Shown: one piece after another, positions 44,811 through 52,712 of the stretch | Layout of the letters: each line of letters opens with the position of its first letter | Position numbering within the stretch: the first letter of the stretch is position 1 | Source: Micromonospora sp. WMMD882 | GTDB lineage: Bacteria; Actinomycetota; Actinomycetes; Mycobacteriales; Micromonosporaceae | NCBI RefSeq assembly: GCF_027497255.1 | Contig: NZ_CP114903.1 | Location: forward strand, 1,488,001 to 1,552,000 | Length of the DNA stretch: 64,000 nucleotides | Reading direction: 5' to 3' | Notes under the pieces: generated by a model | What the model was told of the DNA's origin: nothing | What the model saw: the letters and a program-made list of their open reading frames with translations, nothing else | The model's database searches: none | Made by a program: the position numbers and the translations under genes

Positions 44811-44937
44811 CCGGCGCACGGGTCCGGCCGCAGAGCGGTGTCCGTCAGATCCCCCGCCCGGTCCGCGCCGGGCTCACCCGACCCCCCACGGGGACGGCCG
44901 ATAGGGTGGAGAGGTTCGCCGCCGAGCTGGAGACCGG

Positions 44938-45711
44938 ATGATCACGCCCACCACCGTCGCCGCAGCCGATCCGCTGAGCACGGAGCCCGCGCTGAGCTCG
45001 GAGCCCGCGCTGCTGACGTACCACGACGACGCCAACGGGGAGCACGCCGCCCTGACGGCGGTGGAGCTGGGCCGGTGGTCCGCCCGTACGGCCCGGTTGC
45101 TGCGCGACGGGTGCGGGCTGGGGCCGGGCAGTCGGGCGGCCGTGCTGCTGCCACCGCACTGGCAGACCGCCGCCGTGCTGCTCGGCTGCTGGGCGGCCGG
45201 GGTCGCGGTGTCGTTCCGCGGCCGGGCCACCGCCGGGCTGCCGGCGCTCGGGCCGGGCGCGGACGGGCCGCTGGACGCCAGCTTCGTGCACCGGCCCCGC
45301 ATCGACGACTGGCTGGACAACCCGCCCGAGGCGACGCACCGGTACGTCCTCGGACTGGGCCCGGTCGGCGCGCCGACGCCGGACGCGCCGCCCGGCTACC
45401 TGGACTTCCTCGCCGAGCTCGACCGGCACCCCGCCGGCCCCGATCCGGCCGCCCTGGTCCGACCCACCGCCGCGGCCAGCGTGGACGGCACCAGCTACGC
45501 CCAGTGGGGCCAGGTCGCCCGGGGCGTCGCCGACGCCATGGGCCTGCGCCCCGGCGACCGGATCCTGGTCGACGCCGCCGTCCACGACGAGCCGGTGAAG
45601 TGGCTGCTCGCCCCGCTGGCGGTCGGGGCGTCCGTGGTGCTCTGCGCCAACTGCGACCCGGACCGGCAGGCCGCCCTGGCCGCCGCCGAGCAGGTCACCC
45701 GGATCCTCTGA
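44938..45711 (+). CDS. TIGR03089 family protein
   Basis: A 257-residue protein resembling only the N-terminal part of an adenylate-forming enzyme: LLTYHDD, LGRWSARTARLL, AAVLLPPHWQTAAVLLGCWAAG, and a late LLAPLAVGASVVLCANCDPD. It lacks the P-loop and catalytic lysine, as is normal for the TIGR03089 family found in many actinobacteria. Its function is unknown. GGAG lies just before ATG 44938. Confidence 0.8.
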   Translation: MITPTTVAAADPLSTEPALSSEPALLTYHDDANGEHAALTAVELGRWSARTARLLRDGCGLGPGSRAAVLLPPHWQTAAVLLGCWAAGVAVSFRGRATAGLPALGPGADGPLDASFVHRPRIDDWLDNPPEATHRYVLGLGPVGAPTPDAPPGYLDFLAELDRHPAGPDPAALVRPTAAASVDGTSYAQWGQVARGVADAMGLRPGDRILVDAAVHDEPVKWLLAPLAVGASVVLCANCDPDRQAALAAAEQVTRIL

Positions 45712-45755
45712 CCAGCCCCACCCTGACGCGCCGACCCCCGCCTACGGACGATCGG

Positions 45756-45774
45756 GTCCGGAGCCGCTCCGGAC
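45756..45774. terminator. Small convergent hairpin
   Basis: An 8-bp perfect stem (45756-45763 with 45767-45774) with a 3-base loop between the TIGR03089 gene and the convergent mutarotase gene. Confidence 0.55.
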
Positions 45775-45791
45775 GGCGCGCGGGCGTCCGG

Positions 45792-46103
45792 TCAGGGCAG
45801 CTCCCACACCATCGGGAGGACCCTGGCGTTCCCGGAGCCGTCGTCGGGAGTCTCCAGCAGCTCCGCCATCCTGGCCTGCCAGGCCACATCGGCCGGGTGC
45901 TTCTCGAGAGCCCGCAGCATCGCCTGGTAGTCCACGACCTCCACCAGGTGGAACAGGTCCTGACCGTCCCGCCAGATCCGCCAGGCGCGTACCCCGGCCG
46001 CGCGCAGCGCGGCGTCCAGCTCGGCTGGGATCACCGCGTGGACCTGGTCGTACTCGGCCTCCCGGCCCGCCTTGAGCCGCGTACGCAGAGCGATGGTCTC
46101 CAC
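45792..46103 (-). CDS. L-rhamnose mutarotase family protein
   Basis: A 103-residue dimeric alpha/beta-barrel protein. It has LRTRLKAGREAEYDQVHAVI, RIWRDGQDLFHLVEV and MLRALEKHPADVAWQ, the RhaM family pattern with its conserved Tyr and His. Members interconvert L-rhamnose anomers. No rhamnose catabolic gene is nearby, so it may serve another sugar. GTG 46103 has AGGGGG upstream. A longer frame to 46181 lacks the normal N-terminus. Confidence 0.82.
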   Translation of the reverse strand: METIALRTRLKAGREAEYDQVHAVIPAELDAALRAAGVRAWRIWRDGQDLFHLVEVVDYQAMLRALEKHPADVAWQARMAELLETPDDGSGNARVLPMVWELP

Positions 46104-46226
46104 ATGTTCCCCCTGTCCCACGGCACCGGCCGGTCCGATGCGGTCCGGGAGACGATAACCACCGACCGTCCGGTCCGACACGTCGACATCTGGTCAGCGG
46201 CCCGCAGCTCGGCTACGGTGCCGATC

Positions 46227-46934
46227 ATGCCGGCGACGACGCTCACCGAGGACACCGATCCGTACTGTCTGCGGGAGGGGGAGAGCGCGGCCCTGCTCGC
46301 CGGGCATCCGTGGCGGCGGTTCGTGGCGCTCGGCGACAGCGTGGCCGAGGGGCTGTGCGAGCCGGTCGACGGATACAGCCGGCTCCAGTGGGCCGACCGG
46401 ATCGCCGCCGAGCTGCGCGCCGTCGCGCCCGACCTGGCGTACCTCAACCTCGGCCGGCGCGGGCTGCGGGCGCACGAGGTGCGCGCCGGGCAGCTCGCGC
46501 CGGCCCTGGCGTTCCGCCCCGACCTGGCGCTGGTGGTCTGCGGCGGCAACGACGCGTTCCGCCCGGCGTACGACCCGGACGCGGTGGACGTCGAGCTGAC
46601 CGCCATCGTCACCGCGTTGCAGGCGGCCGGGGCGCTGGTGATCACCGTCGGCATGTTCGACGTGTCGCACAGCCCGGCCGTGCCCGAGCGGGTCCGTCCC
46701 GGCCTGCGGGAACGGATGCGGTTGCTGTCGGCCCGCACCGGCCGGCTCGCCGAACGGCTGGGCACGGCGCACGTGCCGCTGACCGACCATCCGCTCACCG
46801 CCGACCCGTCGATCTACAGCAGCGACGGCCGGCACGGCAGCGCCCGCAGCGACGCCGTCGCCACCGCCGAGACGGCCCGCTGCCTCGTTCGACACCGGAC
46901 CGGCCCGGAGCGGGGACAACGGATCGTCCCCTGA
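46227..46934 (+). CDS. Cytoplasmic SGNH/GDSL hydrolase
   Basis: A 235-residue esterase-like protein. It has VALGDSVAEG (block I, nucleophile Ser), NLGRRGLRAHEV (block II), VVCGGNDAF (block III, Asn) and a late DGRHGS (block V). No signal peptide. The substrate is unknown. I chose ATG 46227 because a GDSL block about 30 residues from the N-terminus is usual; the much longer in-frame extension has no family likeness. Confidence 0.85.
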   Translation: MPATTLTEDTDPYCLREGESAALLAGHPWRRFVALGDSVAEGLCEPVDGYSRLQWADRIAAELRAVAPDLAYLNLGRRGLRAHEVRAGQLAPALAFRPDLALVVCGGNDAFRPAYDPDAVDVELTAIVTALQAAGALVITVGMFDVSHSPAVPERVRPGLRERMRLLSARTGRLAERLGTAHVPLTDHPLTADPSIYSSDGRHGSARSDAVATAETARCLVRHRTGPERGQRIVP

Positions 46935-46962
46935 CGCCGCCGTCCGGGAACGGCAGGCGCGG

Positions 46963-47004
46963 CCCCCGCGGGCCGGTCGGACGCTCCCGGCCGGCCCGCG
47001 GGGG
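46963..47004. terminator. Perfect convergent hairpin
   Basis: A 14-bp perfect stem (46963-46976 with 46991-47004) between the SGNH gene and the opposing secreted-protein gene. Confidence 0.75.
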
Positions 47005-47015
47005 ATCGCCGCCCG

Positions 47016-47516
47016 TCAGGCGGTCGGGCTGATCACCGACGGCGTGAAGGTGTGGGCGCGTCCACAGACCGGGGCGGGGTCGGGGCTGAGCGGCGCTGTC
47101 CGGCAGACCTGGATGACGACCTTGTCGATGCCCACCGGGAGGGTGCCCGCGTCCAGGACGAGGTCGACCCGGGCCATCCCGTTGTCCACCCGCCGAGCCT
47201 CCTCGTCCACCCGCCGGTCGCCGGCGTAGGCGACGTAGGTGGCGATGGTGTACCGGCCGTCCTCGCGGCAGACGCTGCCCGGGTCGTTCGGGATCGGCCG
47301 GTCGGCGACGACCCCGGTCACCCGCACCGCGCTGGTGGGCGTGGCGGACCGCCACTCGAGCGTTCCCTCGGTGTAGCCGTACGTGCAGGTGTCCCCGGAG
47401 GGCACGGAGAACCGCTGCAGGAGGCTGGGGCTGGCGCTGGCGCTGCCGGCGGCGAGGACTCCGGCGACGAGCGCGGCGCCGAGGACGGACGCCGCGCGTG
47501 AGAGCACGCTTGTCAT
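47016..47516 (-). CDS. Small secreted protein of unknown function
   Basis: A 166-residue protein with a Sec signal (SVLGAALVAGVLAAGSASAS) and a predicted beta-rich mature part holding four cysteines (GDTCTYGY, GSVCRED, IQVCRTA, APVCGRA), likely two disulfides. I recognise no family. ATG 47516 is placed so that the signal sequence begins at the N-terminus, behind GGAAGGG. An AT-rich island lies 72 bases upstream. Confidence 0.65.
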   Translation of the reverse strand: MTSVLSRAASVLGAALVAGVLAAGSASASPSLLQRFSVPSGDTCTYGYTEGTLEWRSATPTSAVRVTGVVADRPIPNDPGSVCREDGRYTIATYVAYAGDRRVDEEARRVDNGMARVDLVLDAGTLPVGIDKVVIQVCRTAPLSPDPAPVCGRAHTFTPSVISPTA

Positions 47517-47587
47517 CTGTTTCCCTTCCGGTCGGGTGGTGGCGGGGCGGCGGTGTCGTCGGGCGGACGCCGGACCGCCGCACAGAT

Positions 47588-47613
47588 GCATTTAAATATA
47601 TCTATAAAAATGC
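47588..47613. promoter_or_regulatory. AT-rich island upstream of the secreted protein gene
   Basis: About 20 consecutive bases are nearly all A/T, framed by a GCATTT/AAATGC inverted repeat, in an otherwise over 70 percent GC region. It lies between the end of the ATP-grasp gene and the secreted-protein start and could be that gene's promoter or an Lsr2 contact point, since Lsr2 prefers AT-rich DNA. Confidence 0.45.
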
Positions 47614-47674
47614 CGGACGTCAGCACCGGCTGCCGCCGGCGGGACACCAGCGGCGCGCCCGCCGGCGGTCGGCG

Positions 47675-49033
47675 TCAGTCGACCAGGAAGATGCCGGAGA
47701 GGAGGACGCCCCGGGCCAGGTTGAGCACGCCTTCGCAGCCGGGGAAGCCGGACCGGACGCAGGCGTTGGCCGGCTGCCGCCCGAACAGGTACGGGGCGAT
47801 GCTGTACGGCACCTCCTCGGTCACCGTCTCGCCGGTCTCGATGTGCACGAAGTCCATCGGCACCACGTCGGCGTGCGCGTACTCCTGGAGGATGTGACCG
47901 CCCCGGTCGACACCCCGGCGCAGCGCCTGCGCCCAGCCCTGCGCGTCGGTCTCCCGGCCGATCACCACGTCCACGCCGGCCGACCCGTCGGCGGGCTTGG
48001 CGACCAGGTCGTGCCGCCCGGCCACGGCCCGGTCCAGCAGGTCGGCGGTGAGCAGCTCGGTGCGGGGCAGGTGCCGCCGGACGATCGCCCGGTCCGCCTC
48101 GTCGAGGGTGTCCAGGTCGGACCAGAGCCAGGCCAGGAGCTGCTTGTTGCCGAGCAGCCAGGCCGCCCCGGAGGTGAACGCCGGCAGCAGGCCGGAGAGC
48201 ACCAGGGACTCCAGCGCGTCCAGGCCGGGGCCGCGGGTGACCCGGTTGAGCACGAACAGCCGGAACACGCCGTCGACCGGTCGACCGGCGACCAGCGGGC
48301 CGCCGTCGGCGGCGACGCCGACCGAGGTGACCGCCTCGATCGGCATCACCAGCCCGAACCGCGCGGCCCGCTCGGTGACCGGCGCGAGGACGCGGCGCAT
48401 CAGGTCCGGGTCGTCCAGGCCGGGGTAGTCGGCGTCGAAGTCCAGCAGCAGCGGCACCACCGCCCCCTCCGGCAACCCGAGGGTGGCGCGGATCGCCGCG
48501 AACCGGGTGTCCATCGCCGAGGGCGCCGGCCGCAGCGCGCCGGCGTCGAGGATCCCGCGTTCGGCGTACACGCGGGTGAACCGCTCGACGACCGTGTCGG
48601 CGTCCAGCACCCCGCCGATGCTGCTGTCGATGTTGAACTCGACGACCCGGGGCACGCCGTCGCTGAGCAGCACGTCCGGGCGGACCGCGGCCAGCAGGCG
48701 CTCGTCGAGCGGCTCGTCGGTGGGCAGCATCCGGGTGCCGACGGGGTCGACGCCGAGCACGGTGGCCAGCTCACCGGTGGTGCCGGCCCGCCGTCGCGCC
48801 GCGTCCAACAGCAGCTCGGCCAGCCGCAGGGAGACGGCGTTGAGCATCCGGTAGCTCTCGGCGGTCAGCACCGGCGGACGGGCCAGCCGCCACTGCTTGT
48901 TGTAGGTGGCCCGGCCGTGGAAGATCTCCGCCCAGTTCCCGGCCCCGGCGGCCACCATCCCGGCGCGGACCGGCTCCGGCAGGTCGAGCCACGCCTGCCC
49001 GGCGGGCGGCCATTGGTACGTCGCGTCGATCAT
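47675..49033 (-). CDS. ATP-grasp-like carboxylate-amine ligase
   Basis: A 452-residue protein. The C-terminal half has the features of a circularly permuted or glutathionylspermidine-synthase-like ATP-grasp: a lysine strand in LVAKPADGSAGVDVVIGRE, and late acidic segments VPMDFVHIETGETVTEEVPY that could hold Mg-ATP. The N-terminal half includes VVEFNIDSSIGGVLDADT, a likely metal- and substrate-binding loop. ATP-grasp ligases join a carboxylate to an amine through an acyl phosphate, so this may make the amide bond of the cluster product. The start overlaps the E1 beta stop by 1 base. Fold assignment is moderate; no substrate is inferable. Confidence 0.6.
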   Translation of the reverse strand: MIDATYQWPPAGQAWLDLPEPVRAGMVAAGAGNWAEIFHGRATYNKQWRLARPPVLTAESYRMLNAVSLRLAELLLDAARRRAGTTGELATVLGVDPVGTRMLPTDEPLDERLLAAVRPDVLLSDGVPRVVEFNIDSSIGGVLDADTVVERFTRVYAERGILDAGALRPAPSAMDTRFAAIRATLGLPEGAVVPLLLDFDADYPGLDDPDLMRRVLAPVTERAARFGLVMPIEAVTSVGVAADGGPLVAGRPVDGVFRLFVLNRVTRGPGLDALESLVLSGLLPAFTSGAAWLLGNKQLLAWLWSDLDTLDEADRAIVRRHLPRTELLTADLLDRAVAGRHDLVAKPADGSAGVDVVIGRETDAQGWAQALRRGVDRGGHILQEYAHADVVPMDFVHIETGETVTEEVPYSIAPYLFGRQPANACVRSGFPGCEGVLNLARGVLLSGIFLVD

Positions 49034-50007
49034 CAGGCGTCCTTCATGACGTGGTGGATGGCGGCGGTGAGTTGTTCCCGGCCGGGCTGCACGGCCCGGT
49101 CCAGGGTCGGGGCGTACGGCAGCACCGCGCCGTCCGGGCGGGTGACCCGGGCCGGCGGCGCGACCAGCGGCACCCCCCGCTCGGCCAGGGTGGCGATGAT
49201 CTCCCCGGCGATGCCGCAGGAGCGGTTGGCGTCGTCGACGACGACCAGCCGGCCGGTGCGCGCCACGGACCCGGCCAGCCCGTCCCAGTCGAACGGGTAC
49301 AGCGTGCGCGGGTCGAACACCTCCACCGACACGCTGCCGGCCAGGTCGTCGGCGACCGCGAGGGCGTCGTGCACCAGGTGCCCGACGGCGACCACTGTCA
49401 CGTCGACGCCGGCCCGGCGGACCGCGCCGACACCGAGCGGCACCGGGGCGAGGGTGGCGAAGTCCACGTCGGCGCGGACGCCCATCGCCCCGGCCGGGGC
49501 GAACACCACCACCGGGTCGTCGTGCCGGATCGCCGAGACCAGCAGCCCGTACGCGTCGGCCGGGGTGGCCGGGACCACCGTGGTGACGCCGACGTGCGCG
49601 AAGAGGCTGTACGGGTGGTCGGAGTGCTGCCCGGCCCAGCCGGCGCGGGACCCGGAGCCGGGCACCAGGTAGGTGACCGGCACGGCGCACTGCCCGCCGG
49701 TCATCAGCGGGAACTTGTGCGCGTGGTTGACGATCTGCTCGAACACCAGGAACAGCAGCGACGGGATCTGGAACTCGATGACGGGCCGCAGCCCGGCCAT
49801 GGCGGCGCCGGTGGCGAAGCTGGTGAACGCCTGCTCGGACAGCGGGGTGTCCACCACCCGCTCCGGGCCGAACCGCCGGCACAGCCCGGCGGTGACGTGC
49901 GACGCGCCGACCCGGACGTCCTCGCCGAGCAGGAACACCGCCTCGTCGCGGGCCAACTCGTCGCCGAGGGCCCGGTTGAGCGCCTTCAGGTACGACAGTC
50001 GGGGCAT
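49033..50007 (-). CDS. 2-oxoacid dehydrogenase E1 beta (PglC/acetoin-dehydrogenase type)
   Basis: A 324-residue E1 beta with the usual blocks: VFLLGEDVRVGASHVTAG, DTPLSEQAFTSFATGAAMAG and VFDPRTLYPFDWDGLAGSV. It pairs with the E1 alpha just upstream. Together they should bind thiamine diphosphate and decarboxylate a 2-oxo acid. The pair resembles the PDH-like enzymes of the pristinamycin phenylglycine pathway (PglB/PglC) in type and context. It is coupled by overlaps on both sides. Confidence 0.86.
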   Translation of the reverse strand: MPRLSYLKALNRALGDELARDEAVFLLGEDVRVGASHVTAGLCRRFGPERVVDTPLSEQAFTSFATGAAMAGLRPVIEFQIPSLLFLVFEQIVNHAHKFPLMTGGQCAVPVTYLVPGSGSRAGWAGQHSDHPYSLFAHVGVTTVVPATPADAYGLLVSAIRHDDPVVVFAPAGAMGVRADVDFATLAPVPLGVGAVRRAGVDVTVVAVGHLVHDALAVADDLAGSVSVEVFDPRTLYPFDWDGLAGSVARTGRLVVVDDANRSCGIAGEIIATLAERGVPLVAPPARVTRPDGAVLPYAPTLDRAVQPGREQLTAAIHHVMKDA

Positions 50008-50978
50008 CAGTGTCCTCCCGCCCGGGCCACCAGCCCGCTCGGGTACAGGTGGTCCAGCGCGCCGGCCGGGTCGGGTTCCGGGCCGGCGAGGGCGAACTGC
50101 ACCGCCTCGGCGAGCACCTGCTCGACGTCGGCGTCGACCTGTCGCCGTAGGTCGGCGGGGAGCCGGTCGCCCTGGATGGTGACCGGGTCACGGGCCCTGC
50201 CCCGGGCCACCTCGGCCGGGTCGCGGTAGTCGAGACGTACCGTGTGCTCGAAGGTGTGGTGGGCGTCGAACCGGTAGGTACGGGCCTCGACCAGCTCCGG
50301 TCCCCCACCGGCCCGGGCCCGGTCCACGGCGACGGCGGTGACGTCGCGGACCGCCTCCGGGTCCTGCCCGTCGACCAGGGTGGCGCGGATGCCGAACGCC
50401 TCGGCGCGGCCGGCGATGGTGCCGGCCACGGCGGCCTCGACCGGCATGGTGGTGGCGTAGCCGTTGTCCTCGCAGACGAACACCACCGGCACCCGCCAGA
50501 GCGCGGCCAGGTTGAACGCCTCCAGCAGCATGCCCTCGTTGACCGCCCCGTCGCCGAAGAAGCTCACCCCGACCTGGTCGCCGCCGCGGCGGCGCAGCGC
50601 CCACACCGCGCCGGTGACGATTGCCCCGGACGCGCCGACGATCGCGTTGGCCCCGTACACGCCGACGCCGAAGTCGGCGGCGTGCATGGAGCCGCCCCGG
50701 CCCCGGTTGAGTCCGGTCTCCCGGCCGCACAGCTCGGCGAGCATCCGCGCCGGGTCGGCCCCCTTGGCGAGCACGTGCCCGTGGCCCCGGTGGGTGCCGG
50801 CGACGATGTCGTCCGCGCGGAGGGCGGCGCAGACACCGGCCGCGACGCCCTCCTGCCCGAGGTACGGATGGATGCCGCCGACGATCGCGCCGGAGCGGAC
50901 CAGGTCGATCGCCTGCTCCTCGAAGCGCCGGATCAGCCGTACGGTCCGGTAGAGCCGGACCGCCTCGGGCGCGGTCAC
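50007..50978 (-). CDS. 2-oxoacid dehydrogenase E1 alpha (PglB/acetoin-dehydrogenase type)
   Basis: A 323-residue E1 alpha. GTHRGHGHVLAKGADP and RGRGGSMHAADF are characteristic of the acetoin/pyruvate type, and FFGDGAVNEGMLLEAFNLAA is the thiamine-diphosphate motif. It is shorter than bkdA and from a different subgroup. No E2 or E3 lies in the cluster; acyl transfer would have to use another E2, such as the one at 24.7 kb, or a different acceptor. GTG 50978 overlaps the DUF3050 stop (TAGTG). Confidence 0.87.
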   Translation of the reverse strand: MTAPEAVRLYRTVRLIRRFEEQAIDLVRSGAIVGGIHPYLGQEGVAAGVCAALRADDIVAGTHRGHGHVLAKGADPARMLAELCGRETGLNRGRGGSMHAADFGVGVYGANAIVGASGAIVTGAVWALRRRGGDQVGVSFFGDGAVNEGMLLEAFNLAALWRVPVVFVCEDNGYATTMPVEAAVAGTIAGRAEAFGIRATLVDGQDPEAVRDVTAVAVDRARAGGGPELVEARTYRFDAHHTFEHTVRLDYRDPAEVARGRARDPVTIQGDRLPADLRRQVDADVEQVLAEAVQFALAGPEPDPAGALDHLYPSGLVARAGGH

Positions 50979-51772
50979 TACGCGCGGCCCTCCTTGACGG
51001 CGGCGAGGATGTCGTCCCAGAGCCGGGCCCGGGCGGCGAGCGCGGTGTTCACGGTGTCCGCGCACTCCTGCCACTTGACGTCGTCGTCGCCGCACAGGTC
51101 GGCGAGCATCTGCATGGCCATCGGGGTGTGCTGCTCGCCGTCGACCTCGATGTGCCGCTCCAGGTAGTCGACGAACGTGCCGAGCTTGCGGCTGCGCTCG
51201 TTGACCGCGACGACCTGGGTGAACATCTCCGGGATCAGGTCCTCGCGGCCGAACGCGAACGCCGCCGCCTGGCAGTGCACCGGGGTGTTCTCGATGATCT
51301 GCCAGGTGGTGCCGGCGAACGCCGCCGACGCGGCGGGCACCCCCGCCTCGACCAGCGCCTCGGGCACCGGGCGGCCGGCGCGCAGCAGCTCGACGAGCCG
51401 GTCGACCGGGCCGGTGTCCGCGCCGGCCTCGGCCATGCCGCGCACGTACAGCTCGAAGTGGCTGAGGTAGCCCTCGCCGAGCTCGTCGCTCTCCTCCACC
51501 ATGACGATGTCGTTGATCAGGCGGCGGCTGCCGGTGGGTCCGGTGGGGATCCACGGCACGGTGACGCAGGTGAGCTGCCGCTGCAACGACTTGAGCAGCG
51601 ACATGAAGTCCCACACGGCGAAGACGTGGTGCTCCATGAAGGTCACCAGCGCCTGGTGGGTGTCCAGGTTGGCGTAGAGCGGGTGCGCGACGACCACGTC
51701 GCGGCGGGCGGTGACGGCCTGCTCCAGCCGTTCGATGCCCGGGTGGGTCTTCCCCCAGTCGTACCGTGACAT
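50978..51772 (-). CDS. DUF3050 family protein, haem-oxygenase-like fold
   Basis: A 264-residue all-helical protein with the DUF3050 pattern: [56 protein letters not shown] and [20 protein letters not shown]. The fold is haem-oxygenase-like. Several conserved His/Glu/Asp (E47, H48, H105, E161, H207, D211, H215) are near positions used by non-haem di-iron oxidases of this fold, but the spacing is not identical. It may be a tailoring oxygenase. AGGAGG precedes ATG 51772. Confidence 0.72.
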   Translation of the reverse strand: MSRYDWGKTHPGIERLEQAVTARRDVVVAHPLYANLDTHQALVTFMEHHVFAVWDFMSLLKSLQRQLTCVTVPWIPTGPTGSRRLINDIVMVEESDELGEGYLSHFELYVRGMAEAGADTGPVDRLVELLRAGRPVPEALVEAGVPAASAAFAGTTWQIIENTPVHCQAAAFAFGREDLIPEMFTQVVAVNERSRKLGTFVDYLERHIEVDGEQHTPMAMQMLADLCGDDDVKWQECADTVNTALAARARLWDDILAAVKEGRA

Positions 51773-51774
51773 TG

Positions 51775-52710
51775 TCAGCCTCCTTGCCGGGCGCTCGCGC
51801 GCCAGATGACCGGGCAGTATTCGGGATCGGCGTAGTCCGGTCGCCCGTCGGGCGTACGGCGGACCAGCACGTCGTGGTTGTACGCGGCGCGGCTGCCGTC
51901 GGAGAGCGGGAACTCCCGCCAGGCGTTGTCGCCGTCCTGCAGGTGCAGCGAGATCGCCCGGCGGGGGCGTCCGCTGACGTTCGGGCCGCTGCCGTGGTAG
52001 GTGCGGCAGTGGTGGAAGCTGACGTGTCCCCGGGGGATCACCATGGGGATCTTGCGGATCTCGGCGTGGTTGTGCGCGGCGTTCTCGGCCAGCATCTCCT
52101 CGAGCTGGTCGCGGTCGCGGTCGGCGAAGTGCCGGACCACGGTGTCGTCCGCGCCGATCTCCTGCCAGCGGTGCGAGCCGTCGACCATGGTGATGGTGCC
52201 CATCTGAACGTCGCAGTCGTGGAACGGGACGAACGCGGTGAGCATCCGCTCCGACGACGACGACGACCAGTAGTGCTTGTCGAAGTGCCAGGGCACGATG
52301 TTGCTCGGCTCACCGGAGATCGGCGGCTTGTAGATCATCGTGGACTGGAAGACCCGGATCTCGTCGGCCCGGGCGAGCCGGGCGGCCACCGCGCCGATCA
52401 GCGGCTTGCGCAGGATCCGACCGATCACGTCGTGCTCGTGGTGGACGTAGTCGTTGTGCCGCTGCACGTCGCCCTTTGCCGGCTCCCAGTAGGCCAGCTT
52501 CGGCGGGCGGGTCGGCAGCAGCCGGTCGCGTTCGCCCGCGTAGTAGCGGTCGGAGGCGGCCGTCAGCTCGTCGATCTCGTCGTCGGTGAACAGCTTCCGC
52601 GACAGGTACCAGCCGTGTTCGGCGTAGAAGGCCACCTCCTCGTCGGTGGGCAGCAACGCCCGTTCCCCGTCGGTGAGCCGCGGCTCGGTGGTGATCTCGG
52701 TGGTGGTCAT
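51775..52710 (-). CDS. PhyH-type Fe(II)/2-oxoglutarate dioxygenase
   Basis: A 311-residue phytanoyl-CoA dioxygenase family enzyme. The iron motif is in WHFDKHYW (His-X-Asp), with the distal His in TYHGSGPN and an Arg in [10 protein letters not shown] for 2-oxoglutarate. It is a non-haem iron hydroxylase. Its place between HmaS and DUF3050 marks it as a tailoring step. The start is ATG 52710 behind GGAGGG. It could equally chlorinate if the Asp were Gly or Ala, but the Asp is present. Confidence 0.86.
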   Translation of the reverse strand: MTTTEITTEPRLTDGERALLPTDEEVAFYAEHGWYLSRKLFTDDEIDELTAASDRYYAGERDRLLPTRPPKLAYWEPAKGDVQRHNDYVHHEHDVIGRILRKPLIGAVAARLARADEIRVFQSTMIYKPPISGEPSNIVPWHFDKHYWSSSSSERMLTAFVPFHDCDVQMGTITMVDGSHRWQEIGADDTVVRHFADRDRDQLEEMLAENAAHNHAEIRKIPMVIPRGHVSFHHCRTYHGSGPNVSGRPRRAISLHLQDGDNAWREFPLSDGSRAAYNHDVLVRRTPDGRPDYADPEYCPVIWRASARQGG

Positions 52711-52712
52711 GG

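Noticed and set aside
44838..46226. Long N-terminal extension of the cytoplasmic SGNH hydrolase
   Set aside because: The extension overlaps the TIGR03089 and mutarotase genes and has no family likeness. The GDSL block sits correctly from ATG 46227.
47675..50308. A minus-strand open frame joining the ATP-grasp gene to an upstream extension
   Set aside because: The extension runs in a wrong frame through the E1 beta gene, whose sequence is unmistakable. The real start is ATG 49033.
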